A stretch of DNA of 12,760 nucleotides from Candidatus Woesebacteria bacterium. GTDB taxonomy: Bacteria; Patescibacteriota; Microgenomatia; UBA8517. A program made the position numbers and the translations under genes. The stretch lies in the NCBI GenBank assembly GCA_030699485.1, contig JAUYMM010000010.1, positions 1 to 12,760 of the forward strand, in the 5' to 3' direction. The notes under the pieces are model-generated. The model saw only the letters and a list, made by a program, of their open reading frames with translations. It was not told where the DNA came from and did not search any database. The first letter of the stretch is position 1; every line of letters starts with the position of its first letter. Below, one piece after another: positions 1 to 6,108 of the stretch.

Positions 1-51
1 CCTACTATTAAGTTAATATTCATATATCAAGAATATATTAAATTAGAGCAT

Positions 52-276
52 ATGAAAAGAACAAAAAAGCAAAAAATGACTGCCAAGCTTAGGCATGTCA
101 ATACCCAATTTACATACAGTTTTGACAAACCCCATAATCAAGTTATTAAAAAAAATAATACCAACATCTCGGCTGAATTTAACAACTTAGGCTCAATTAA
201 AAACAACCTTTTTAAGAGTCTTACCATAGCTATTTTAATCCTAATTAGCCTTGTGATGGTATACTGGTTTTCGTAA
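52..276 (+). CDS. Small hypothetical protein with C-terminal membrane anchor
   Basis: I do not recognise this 74-residue protein. The first ~50 residues are basic and polar (many Lys and Asn) and the end, about residues 53-73 (SLTIAILILISLVMVYW), is a single hydrophobic helix, so it looks like a tail-anchored protein with its basic part in the cytoplasm. It starts at the first ATG; an internal ATG nine codons later is also possible. No good Shine-Dalgarno precedes it; a weak -10-like TATATT lies at 34-39. Its TAA overlaps the first base of the ribosome binding site of the zinc-ribbon gene, which follows 14 bases later in the same direction. It is a plausible real gene because it fills the space exactly and has a clear membrane segment, but no function can be assigned. 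Confidence 0.5.
   Translation: MKRTKKQKMTAKLRHVNTQFTYSFDKPHNQVIKKNNTNISAEFNNLGSIKNNLFKSLTIAILILISLVMVYWFS
257..265 (+). promoter_or_regulatory. Possible extended -10 promoter for the zinc-ribbon gene
   Basis: TGGTATACT matches the extended -10 pattern TGnTATAAT with one mismatch. It lies inside the end of the upstream small gene and would start a transcript near 272, giving a leader of about 19 bases that contains the strong ribosome binding site. No good -35 is visible. Confidence 0.3.
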
Positions 277-285
277 GGGGGTGAT
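276..285 (+). promoter_or_regulatory. Strong Shine-Dalgarno sequence (AGGGGGTGAT)
   Basis: AGGGGGTGAT is a nearly full anti-16S complement and sits five bases before the ATG at 291. It fixes the start of the zinc-ribbon gene. The same ten bases precede the TM_helix protein gene at 2299-2308, whereas most other genes here lack such a site. Confidence 0.8.
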
Positions 286-290
286 TTAAT

Positions 291-428
291 ATGATGTACT
301 GCGTAAAATGTAGAACAAAGAGAGAAGGTAAAGACGCACAAGCTGTAACAATGAAGAATGGTAAAAAGGCAACAAAGGCAGTTTGTGAAGTTTGTGGAAC
401 AACAATGTTCAGAATTGGTGGAAACTAA
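291..428 (+). CDS. DUF5679-type zinc-ribbon protein
   Basis: This 45-residue protein carries two CxxC pairs (Cys4/Cys7 and Cys32/Cys35) around a short basic stretch and ends in CGTTMFRIGGN. The pattern MYCVKCR, then KNGKKATK, then a second CxxCGT and MFRIG, is that of the DUF5679 family, a small zinc ribbon that occurs alone or, as I recall, at the C-terminus of DNA topoisomerase I-type proteins in CPR and related bacteria. Binding of one zinc ion and a nucleic-acid-related role are inferences from the fold. The start is set by the strong Shine-Dalgarno; the second ATG one codon later would give the more common MYC start. The gene overlaps the start of the endonuclease III gene by 11 bases, which suggests coupled translation. 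Confidence 0.8.
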   Translation: MMYCVKCRTKREGKDAQAVTMKNGKKATKAVCEVCGTTMFRIGGN

Positions 429-1002
429 TTTTAGCAAAGTGTTCAAAACCTTCAGGAGGAACTATCACTTAGTACCTCTTGAAGTGTTTGGTGACAACCC
501 TTACAAAACATTAATCTCCACAATTTTATCATCAAGAACTAAAGATGAAGTGACTTTGGAAGCCTCAAAGAGATTGTTTAAAATTGCTCCAAACTTAAAG
601 ATATTAAGAAATAAAGATATAAAGTTAATAGAAAAAACGATTTACCCTGTAGGATTTTATAAAACTAAGGCAAAGCATCTTAAAAATTTAAATATTTCAA
701 AAGTACCCAAAACTCGCGAGGAACTTATGAAATTACCTGGTGTTGGTAGAAAAACTGCAAATTTAGTTTTAAATCGTGCCTTTGGTATACCGGCCGTTGC
801 CGTAGATACACATGTTCATAAAATTTTTAATACGTTAGGTTGGGTAAAAACAAAAACTCCAGAGCAAACAGAAAAAGAACTAGTTACATTTTTACCAATT
901 AAATATTGGCCAGAAACAAATCGTTTATTCGTTTCCATCGGCCGTCAATATACTACAAGCAAAAGGCTGATTGAGTTTTTGAAAAAAGAAAAATTAATTT
1001 AA
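418..1002 (+). CDS. nth: Endonuclease III-like DNA glycosylase/AP lyase lacking the Fe-S cluster
   Basis: The product is a helix-hairpin-helix (HhH-GPD) base-excision repair enzyme that removes oxidised pyrimidines and cleaves the abasic site. The hairpin LPGVGRKTAN holds the catalytic lysine (Lys112 from this start), and VAVDTHVHK supplies the catalytic aspartate (Asp130). The region NPYKTLISTILSSRTKDEVT matches the family N-terminus. Typical homologues end with a C-x6-C-x2-C-x5-C cluster; here the chain ends GRQYTTSKRLIEFLKKEKLI with no cysteine, so the 4Fe-4S cluster is absent. I chose GTG at 418 (194 residues): the frame is open up to an ATG at 358, but the extra 20 residues are only the zinc-ribbon gene read in another frame. 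TTG at 415 is an alternative. Its stop overlaps the convergent CAP gene by 4 bases. Confidence 0.85.
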   Translation: METNFSKVFKTFRRNYHLVPLEVFGDNPYKTLISTILSSRTKDEVTLEASKRLFKIAPNLKILRNKDIKLIEKTIYPVGFYKTKAKHLKNLNISKVPKTREELMKLPGVGRKTANLVLNRAFGIPAVAVDTHVHKIFNTLGWVKTKTPEQTEKELVTFLPIKYWPETNRLFVSIGRQYTTSKRLIEFLKKEKLI

Positions 1003-1595
1003 TAAGCTGCGATGGCTACACCAAAGCCACTTTGGGCATAGATACAACCCCATGAATATTCTCCCCCTGATAAAAGCTTTTTATGTCCTAATGTATTTTC
1101 CCATAGAGAAACAGCATCTGTTGGGTTCTTTGCACCAGAGACCAGAAATTCACTTAAAGTATATTTTTCAAAAATCCATTTCACATCAGCTCTCTCTTCT
1201 GGCAATTTTCCAAATCCTTCATGTCCATCAAGTTTGCCAAGTTCTAAAAGTTGATTTAATCTAATCGACGCTATTGTGCATAGCTCTTCTCGAATTGACA
1301 TAGGATTAACTCCAAATTCAACTCTTCTTTTGTTAACCACTTCCCAGAGTTCTGGGCCTCCCCATTTTGGATATGTTTTTGCAACAGGAGCGGGTTTTGG
1401 AGTTACATAAACAATTACAGTCTCACCTTTTTCAATTGTTGCTGCAGAATTTTTTTGTAAAGTCAATAAATCAATTATCTCAGTTTGTGAATTATCATAT
1501 CCAATTTTATAACCAGCAGAATAAATCATTAAAAAAGCAAGAATGACACTTGAAAATGTTATGCTTCCAGCAAAAACACTAAATATAATTTTCAT
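999..1595 (-). CDS. CAP-domain (SCP/PR1-like) protein with N-terminal membrane anchor
   Basis: This 198-residue protein begins with a signal anchor or signal peptide (hydrophobic residues about 4-27), followed by a linker rich in Thr, Pro and Lys (about 55-78) and a CAP domain (about 82-198). The domain shows ELWEVVNKRRVEFGVNP, the usual first helix of bacterial CAP proteins, then SIRLNQLLELGKLDGHEGFG with a candidate metal-site His, SLWENTLGHKKLLSG (the WxxSxxH-like motif) and a closing strand GVAIAAY. Cys106 and Cys184 could form a disulfide. It is probably exported and held at the outer face of the membrane; the molecular role of bacterial CAP domains is mostly unknown. It lies 20 bases after the TM_helix protein gene and has no visible Shine-Dalgarno. 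Confidence 0.8.
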   Translation of the reverse strand: MKIIFSVFAGSITFSSVILAFLMIYSAGYKIGYDNSQTEIIDLLTLQKNSAATIEKGETVIVYVTPKPAPVAKTYPKWGGPELWEVVNKRRVEFGVNPMSIREELCTIASIRLNQLLELGKLDGHEGFGKLPEERADVKWIFEKYTLSEFLVSGAKNPTDAVSLWENTLGHKKLLSGGEYSWGCIYAQSGFGVAIAAY

Positions 1596-1608
1596 AAATT
1601 AATAATTA

Positions 1609-1614
1609 ATTATA
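1609..1614 (-). promoter_or_regulatory. Possible -10 element for the CAP gene
   Basis: A perfect TATAAT on the minus strand lies 13 bases before the CAP-gene ATG and would give a leader of about 7 bases. No TGn extension or convincing -35 is visible, and the region is AT-rich, so a chance match is possible. Confidence 0.3.
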
Positions 1615-1615
1615 C

Positions 1616-2293
1616 TTATTTTTTTGCTTTATCATACCAGTCATTTAAAACTCTTGATACTAAATCCTTTGCACCAAGACCTACTGATAATCCAATTACT
1701 AGTACTAGTGTATAAGTTAGACCTTGAAAAAAGACTGAAACTAAACCTTGGGCAACTTGAAGTTGACCAATCGCTGCGAAAAAGGCTGAAAGAATTACTA
1801 TCCATTTAGCCAATAATCCAGCGGGCTTAGCAATATCCTTATCAATACCTGCAATTGACCCCCTTACTATTCCATCAACAACTTTTGCAAAGACGAATCC
1901 TAACGCAAAAATAAGTGCTGCTGCTAAAATGTTTGGTATATATCCGAGAACTCCAGCAATAACAGACGAAACAACCGTAAGACCTAAAACTTCTGTTCCG
2001 GCCAAGAAAAAGACTAATATCAATATCCACTCAAAAAAAGTTGCAAGAAGTTCAGTAAAAGTAAATTTTACACCTGCTTTTTGTAGATAACCATCTAACC
2101 CTGCTTTTTCAGTTAATTTTTCAAACCTTAAAAGATTTAAACCTTTTTGAATTAACTTTTTGACCCAATGAGCAAGAATTAAACCAAAGGCAAATACCAA
2201 AATTGCACCTACAATTTTTGGTAAAACCAATAAAACTGAAAACCAAACTTGATTCCAAGATCCTGAAACTGCATTTTGCCATGAATTAAACAT
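1616..2293 (-). CDS. TM_helix-type membrane protein related to small mechanosensitive channels
   Basis: This 225-residue integral membrane protein has about five hydrophobic segments (near 18-42, 84-106, 108-136, 160-178 and 183-206). It shows repeated motifs of the conserved TM_helix family: LPKIVGAILVFAFGLILAHWV, then GYIPNILAAALIFALGFVFAKVVD, and at the end LSVGLGAKDLVSRVLNDWYDK, which resembles the pore helix and exit of MscS-like proteins. It has no following MscS beta-domain or cytoplasmic vestibule, so calling it a working mechanosensitive channel is only an inference. The start is certain because AGGGGGTGAT precedes the ATG by five bases. It lies downstream of the RNase P RNA gene and may form a transcript with the CAP gene. 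Confidence 0.75.
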   Translation of the reverse strand: MFNSWQNAVSGSWNQVWFSVLLVLPKIVGAILVFAFGLILAHWVKKLIQKGLNLLRFEKLTEKAGLDGYLQKAGVKFTFTELLATFFEWILILVFFLAGTEVLGLTVVSSVIAGVLGYIPNILAAALIFALGFVFAKVVDGIVRGSIAGIDKDIAKPAGLLAKWIVILSAFFAAIGQLQVAQGLVSVFFQGLTYTLVLVIGLSVGLGAKDLVSRVLNDWYDKAKK

Positions 2294-2298
2294 AATTA

Positions 2299-2308
2299 AT
2301 CACCCCCT
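2299..2308 (-). promoter_or_regulatory. Strong Shine-Dalgarno sequence (AGGGGGTGAT)
   Basis: Reading on the minus strand, AGGGGGTGAT is followed by five bases and the ATG at 2293. It is identical to the site before the zinc-ribbon gene at 276-285. Confidence 0.8.
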
Positions 2309-2321
2309 TATTCATAACTTC

Positions 2322-2350
2322 ATTGTTTCAGAATAGATAGATGAAGTCAA
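2322..2350 (-). promoter_or_regulatory. Candidate promoter of the TM_helix protein gene
   Basis: TTGACT (2345-2350) is separated by 17 bases from AACAAT (2322-2327), on the minus strand between the RNase P RNA and the gene. The -35 matches 5 of 6 consensus bases and the -10 only 4 of 6. The start would be near 2315, leaving a leader of about 22 bases that includes the strong ribosome binding site. Confidence 0.35.
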
Positions 2351-2367
2351 ATAATTACTTTAATAAA

Positions 2368-2724
2368 ATGCTTTAGAGGCTAGTAAGCCAGATTCTGTTT
2401 CTAAACAATAATCTATCTAATGCCCTCATACTTTAGGTCAGGAACACCTTGCGGTGTCGGGGAAGACATCCCTTTGACCAATTCGGAGGTTGCAGCGGGG
2501 AGGATTGCCTTCTATTTAGCTCTTTCGAGCTTCCTAGAACCTACTTAGCCTTTCGGCTAAATGGGCGTTTCATATTGCTCGTCTCTGTTGCTCTAACTGG
2601 CCCACATTCATGTAACTGAACATGGTCTCTAGCTTACGCTAGACACCCTGTCTTCTGCTGTCTGGACTTTCCTCTCCACGTAGCCTTACGGCGACGTGGG
2701 GCTATTGTTCCACCTCTAAAGCAT
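2368..2724 (-). ncRNA. rnpB: RNase P RNA (bacterial type A-like)
   Basis: This is the catalytic RNA that removes 5' leaders from tRNA precursors. Read on the minus strand it has the universal GAGGAAAGTCC (2664-2674) near its 5' end and ACAGAATCTGGCTTA near its 3' end. The two parts pair as P4 (CCAGA with TCTGG), a covariation of the E. coli CCGGG/CCCGG pairing. P1 is a perfect 12-bp helix joining 2713-2724 to 2368-2379. P2 pairs AACAATA (2703-2709) with TATTGTT (2404-2410). P3 is the hairpin CCACGT.GCC-GTAA-GGC.ACGTGG. GCAACAGAGA in the middle resembles the P11 region. The L15 segment reads GGCAATCC instead of the usual GGUAAA. The first 23 bases lie inside the end of the AI-2E permease gene. 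Ends are placed from P1 and could differ by a few bases. Confidence 0.93.
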
Positions 2725-3688
2725 GGGTATTATACCAAAAAATGGTTTGAATTATAATAACTATTGGAATTGAGATAATCATTCCTATAATTCCTGCAAG
2801 TCTGAATCCCACTGCAAGTGATAATAATGTAATAATTGGAGATACTCCGGTTGATTTTTCCATAATTTTTGGCACTAATACATAATTTTCAAGTTGTTGA
2901 ATTAAAATTGCAAGGCCGATTGACATAAAACCCAAAAACGGAGATATACTAAAACCTAATATTATAACTGGAATTGAAGCAACAACAGGACCAATGTATG
3001 GAACTATCTCAAATATACCAGCAAGCATTGCCAACGGAAGTGCATATGGAATACCTAATAGTATAAATCCTATATAACTTAAGATTCCAACTAACAACAT
3101 CAATGCAAATTGTCCCCTAGCCCATCCACCTAGTTTTTTTTCTAGAACATTAACCAAATTTGTAATTTCCTTCGTTTTTTCTTTACCAAAAAGAAATTCC
3201 ACGTTTGTATCAAATTTATTCCTAATTAATAATAAATAAAATGCAAAAATTGCAACAGTTAAGATACTTAATATATTTCCAAACAAAGAAAATCCAGCTT
3301 TTATAATCTGACTTGGAACAGAACCTAACTGTGAAACCAATTGTTTAAAAACTTCCTCACTTGCATAATTCTGAAGCCCTAAATTATGAAAATAGATAGG
3401 AAAATTATTAGCAAAATTTGTAGTTTGAACTATTAAGGGTGGAAGGATAGAAGCAATAGTTAGCCCAAATGATCCAAAAATTAAGACATAAGAAAGAAGT
3501 ACCGAGACTCCTTTTGGAATCTTAAATTTAGATAACTTATTTACAAATGGATTTAAAATTGCAACTAAAAGTAAAGCTATAAAAAGTTGTAATACAATAT
3601 CACGAATAAAATAAAGAAACCATATAGATCCTAAGAAAACTATTGTAAATATTATTGTCTTATGTGAAATTTCAACTTTTCTTGTCAT
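2702..3688 (-). CDS. AI-2E family transporter (UPF0118/TqsA-like permease)
   Basis: This 328-residue protein has the membrane layout of the AI-2E family: hydrophobic segments near 11-28, 31-46, 60-82, 133-154, then a cluster from about 195 to 318. The family hallmarks are present: FEIVPYIGPVVASIP (226-240) and QQLENYVLVPKIMEKSTGVSP (264-284) followed by a hydrophobic LLSLAVG segment. Members include the E. coli AI-2 exporter TqsA and sodium/proton antiporters, so the substrate here is unknown. The start overlaps the end of miaA by 17 bases and has no Shine-Dalgarno, suggesting coupled translation. The last codons also encode the 5' strands of helices P1 and P2 of RNase P RNA. Confidence 0.88.
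   Translation of the reverse strand: MTRKVEISHKTIIFTIVFLGSIWFLYFIRDIVLQLFIALLLVAILNPFVNKLSKFKIPKGVSVLLSYVLIFGSFGLTIASILPPLIVQTTNFANNFPIYFHNLGLQNYASEEVFKQLVSQLGSVPSQIIKAGFSLFGNILSILTVAIFAFYLLLIRNKFDTNVEFLFGKEKTKEITNLVNVLEKKLGGWARGQFALMLLVGILSYIGFILLGIPYALPLAMLAGIFEIVPYIGPVVASIPVIILGFSISPFLGFMSIGLAILIQQLENYVLVPKIMEKSTGVSPIITLLSLAVGFRLAGIIGMIISIPIVIIIQTIFWYNTHALEVEQ
2729..2737 (-). promoter_or_regulatory. Extended -10 promoter of rnpB
   Basis: TGGTATAAT on the minus strand is a perfect extended -10 element. It lies inside the permease coding region, and a start seven bases downstream of it falls at about 2722, the start of helix P1. No strong -35 is seen. Confidence 0.6.
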
Positions 3689-4628
3689 GTGTATCTAAAT
3701 AATACCATTTACTAATCAAATTTACCATGTTTTGATGAAAATTTATATCATTTATGTCAAACCAATTAATTCTTTTGTCTTTTTTAAACCAAGTCATTTG
3801 TCGTTTTGCATATTTCATTTCATTATTTATCCATTGACTAATAAATTCTTCATATGTTAATCCTTCTTTAAAAAACGCTTCTGATTCTTTATAACCTAAT
3901 GATTTCATTGACTGATGTTTCCATGAAACACCTATTTTAAGTAAATTTTCAACTTCTAAAACAAATCCTTCGTTTATTCTTTTATCTACCCTATCTTTAA
4001 TATTATTTAGTATTCTTGGATGAGAAGCTGATAGTCCAACCATTAATAAATCTACATTTTTGTCTAAAACTTTTTTCCTTTTTTCAACAATTTGTTTTTG
4101 AGTTCCGTGATGAGTATTCCAAACAGCAATTTCAATAGCCCTAACTAATCTCCTTGAATTTCTTTTGTCAGAAGAATTTAACGAAGCTGCTTTAGCGCCA
4201 TCAAGATCTGCAAGTTTATTAAATAATTCATTAATATCAAGTTTTTCTAAACTAATTCTTAAATTTTCATTTTTTGGTATATCAACAGTTGCTATACCAT
4301 CAATTAAACTTTTAATATAAAATCCAGTTCCACCAACAATAATCGGTAATTTATTTCTCTGCCAGATATCTGAAATTACAAGCTTTATTGATTTAAAATA
4401 TTCAGAAACACTATAATTATCATTTGGTTCTGCTAAATCATATCCCCAAATCTTAACAGAGTCATCCCACTCCTTACCTGTTCCTATGTCCATATGCTTA
4501 TAAACTTGTCTAGAATCACTAGACACAATTTCACCATTAAATTTTTTAGCCAATAAAAATCCGAGTGAAGTTTTACCCGTTGCGGTTGGTCCACAAATCA
4601 CAAGAAGTTTTTTAGTCTGTAGTTCCAT
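3672..4628 (-). CDS. miaA: tRNA dimethylallyltransferase
   Basis: MiaA transfers an isopentenyl group from dimethylallyl diphosphate to A37 of tRNAs that read codons starting with U. The 318-residue protein has the P-loop GPTATGKT (13-20), the motif SSDSRQVYKHMDIGTGK (36-52), PIIVGGTGFYIKSL (95-108) and, near the end, YAKRQMTWFKKD, all characteristic. The stretch after IGTGK reads EWDDSVKIWGYDLAEPNDNYSV rather than the usual TAKPT...HHLID, a variant I associate with CPR bacteria of the Microgenomates type. Length matches the family. It overlaps the upstream ABC-2 permease gene by 31 bases and the downstream transporter by 17, so the genes are very probably cotranscribed. It stops with TGA. 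Confidence 0.95.
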   Translation of the reverse strand: MELQTKKLLVICGPTATGKTSLGFLLAKKFNGEIVSSDSRQVYKHMDIGTGKEWDDSVKIWGYDLAEPNDNYSVSEYFKSIKLVISDIWQRNKLPIIVGGTGFYIKSLIDGIATVDIPKNENLRISLEKLDINELFNKLADLDGAKAASLNSSDKRNSRRLVRAIEIAVWNTHHGTQKQIVEKRKKVLDKNVDLLMVGLSASHPRILNNIKDRVDKRINEGFVLEVENLLKIGVSWKHQSMKSLGYKESEAFFKEGLTYEEFISQWINNEMKYAKRQMTWFKKDKRINWFDINDINFHQNMVNLISKWYYLDTHDKKS

Positions 4629-5206
4629 AATTTAAAAGATAAAAATAGAAATGATATAGCAAACAAAAGTGTAGATAAAATACCCATCAAACTTGCCAGT
4701 CCAAGAAGAGAATTATTTAAAATAACAGGCAATAAACCAATAACTAACAATAATAGTAGCTTTTCTGTTGGTAATTTGTAATTCATAAATAATGTTATAG
4801 ATAGAACAAATACATGAAGGGCGAACAAAATAGTTAATACTCCAAACACTAGTAATAACTTACTAGGAAAACTTATACAAAATATAATGATAATTAAAAG
4901 AGACAACACTAAATCAATTAGGTTTGTACCATAAATTAAAATTCTAAAGATTGGATTGACTGGTTTTAATAAAAGATAAATAAAATCATTAGAATTTATT
5001 AACTGTTTTAAAATATATATATTTATATATACATATTTAACAAAAATTATTAAAAATAATAATGTTAATGACAAATAAATATTATTTAAAACTAAATTTA
5101 AAGTAACAAAATATATTGAATACTCAATAACTTTTTCAAAAATAGAAAAGTAAGACAAACTTTTTTTTGAATCTGACAACCAAATTTTAAAATAATGATA
5201 AATCAT
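4598..5206 (-). CDS. Short ABC-2 type permease
   Basis: This 202-residue protein is almost entirely hydrophobic, with about six membrane segments (near 30-46, 48-66, 90-112, 115-140, 150-170 and 172-192). It starts one base after the stop of the ABC ATPase gene, so the two are translationally coupled. The short N-terminal stretch followed by six helices, and the pattern LIDLVLSLLIIIIF, fit the ABC-2/DUF990-like permeases that pair with this class of ATPase. Family members are usually nearer 260 residues, so this one is short. The coding sequence is very AT-rich and dominated by Ile, Leu, Asn and Tyr. The substrate is unknown. The family call rests mainly on the neighbouring ATPase. Confidence 0.7.
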   Translation of the reverse strand: MIYHYFKIWLSDSKKSLSYFSIFEKVIEYSIYFVTLNLVLNNIYLSLTLLFLIIFVKYVYINIYILKQLINSNDFIYLLLKPVNPIFRILIYGTNLIDLVLSLLIIIIFCISFPSKLLLVFGVLTILFALHVFVLSITLFMNYKLPTEKLLLLLVIGLLPVILNNSLLGLASLMGILSTLLFAISFLFLSFKLWNYRLKNFL

Positions 5207-5207
5207 A

Positions 5208-6071
5208 TTAATTAGTAATATTTTTAATAATTTCTTCTATTGGAAATTCTTCAATTTCTAAATTCACCACAGGATAATTTTGTAATAATTCCGCTGCAGC
5301 AAAAGTCACAATAGTCCTTGGTACTGAAATATAAATTTGGGGGAATGAATATCTTTTTACTGTACCAATATTACCAATTAACTTTATATCTACTTCCTCA
5401 GAAAGAGTAGCCTTTATTATTTTTTCTGTTGCAAATTTTGTTGTTATTTCCTCTATTGCTCCGTCAAAGATAATGGTTCCTTTGTTAATTATTATTATTC
5501 TTCTTAATAAATCAGTAAAATCACCTATGTAGGAAGATGATAAAAGAATAGTCGTTCCATATTCTCGATTGTAATCGAAAACAAAATCTTTTAATAATGG
5601 TTCATCTAAAAACAAAATTTTAGGTTTATGTATTAAACTTGCAATCATTTCCATTTTGGCTCTTTGGATTGGTGATAATTTATTAACAGGAATCTTTAAT
5701 ATTTTTGATACGTTAAATAAGGATATTAACTGATCTAAATTTTTTTTATATTCTCTTTCAGGTATTTGATATAAGGCTTTATTTAACTCAAATGTTTCTG
5801 TTGCTGGTAAATTCCACCAAAGTTGAGTCTTTTGTCCTGTAACAAATGATATTTGTTTTAAAAAATTTTGATTTCTTTGATAAGGATCAAAGTCTAAAAC
5901 AGAAACAAATCCTGAAGTCGATGGAGAAATACCTGATAGTACTTTCATTGTGGTGGTTTTACCTGCTCCATTAGGGCCAATGATACCCACTATTTCTCCA
6001 GCTTGTATTGCAAAAGAGATTTTTTTTAAAACTTTTGACGACAATCGATCAACAATTATAGCCTTGTCCAT
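5208..6071 (-). CDS. ABC transporter ATP-binding protein with degenerate D-, H- and signature loops
   Basis: This 287-residue protein is an ABC nucleotide-binding domain most like the class that pairs with ABC-2/DUF990 permeases. Walker A is GPNGAGKT (32-39), the Q-loop is GQKTQLWWNLP (Gln80), and Walker B is ILFLDEP (152-158) with Glu157. Three parts depart from the family. The signature is LSPIQ (132-136) instead of LSGGQ or LSLGE. Right after DEP, about a dozen residues that normally contain the D-loop (TIGLD) are missing, so DEPLLKDFVFDYNREYGTT follows directly. The H-loop reads LLSSSYIGD, with Ser180 where the family has His. The N-terminus is short and lacks an obvious A-loop aromatic residue. 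The frame is open throughout, so it is not an obvious pseudogene. It may bind ATP but hydrolyse it poorly. Confidence 0.85.
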   Translation of the reverse strand: MDKAIIVDRLSSKVLKKISFAIQAGEIVGIIGPNGAGKTTTMKVLSGISPSTSGFVSVLDFDPYQRNQNFLKQISFVTGQKTQLWWNLPATETFELNKALYQIPEREYKKNLDQLISLFNVSKILKIPVNKLSPIQRAKMEMIASLIHKPKILFLDEPLLKDFVFDYNREYGTTILLSSSYIGDFTDLLRRIIIINKGTIIFDGAIEEITTKFATEKIIKATLSEEVDIKLIGNIGTVKRYSFPQIYISVPRTIVTFAAAELLQNYPVVNLEIEEFPIEEIIKNITN

Positions 6072-6076
6072 GGACA

Positions 6077-6108
6077 GATTATAACACTTTTAGATTATAG
6101 CACTTTTT
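6077..6108 (-). promoter_or_regulatory. Tandemly duplicated extended -10 promoter for the ABC genes
   Basis: Two copies of a 16-bp unit (6077-6092 and 6093-6108, 14 of 16 bases identical) each contain an extended -10 on the minus strand: TGTTATAAT (6078-6086) and TGCTATAAT (6094-6102). The proximal copy would start transcription at about 6071, the first base of the ATPase ATG, giving a leaderless mRNA; the distal copy would add a leader of about 16 bases. The distal unit overlaps the stop codon of the HU gene. Confidence 0.6.

Noticed and set aside
16..36. Inverted repeat ATATTC...GAATAT before the first gene
   Set aside because: The arms are only 6 bases in very AT-rich DNA with a 9-base loop, which is expected by chance.
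358..417. Longer N-terminus for endonuclease III starting at the ATG at 358
   Set aside because: The extra 20 residues are the zinc-ribbon gene in another frame and do not resemble the family N-terminus; the zinc-ribbon frame has clear CxxC pairs and a strong ribosome binding site.
138..446. Minus-strand open frame of 102 codons
   Set aside because: It lies opposite the small membrane protein and the zinc-ribbon gene, has no ribosome binding site, and its Cys/Leu-rich product looks like a reverse reading of coding sequence.
4998..5042. TA-rich run that could be read as an origin-like or structured element
   Set aside because: It encodes a Tyr/Ile-rich membrane stretch of the ABC-2 permease in an AT-rich genome, and no DnaA boxes or iterons are nearby.
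3672..5206. Alternative genetic code with TGA as glycine
   Set aside because: miaA and the ABC-2 permease gene both end with TGA at the expected family length, so TGA is a stop here.
5208..6071. Pseudogene call for the ABC ATPase
   Set aside because: Several loops are degenerate, but the frame is open over 287 codons, the Walker motifs are intact and the promoter and coupled permease look functional; it is reported as an unusual gene instead.
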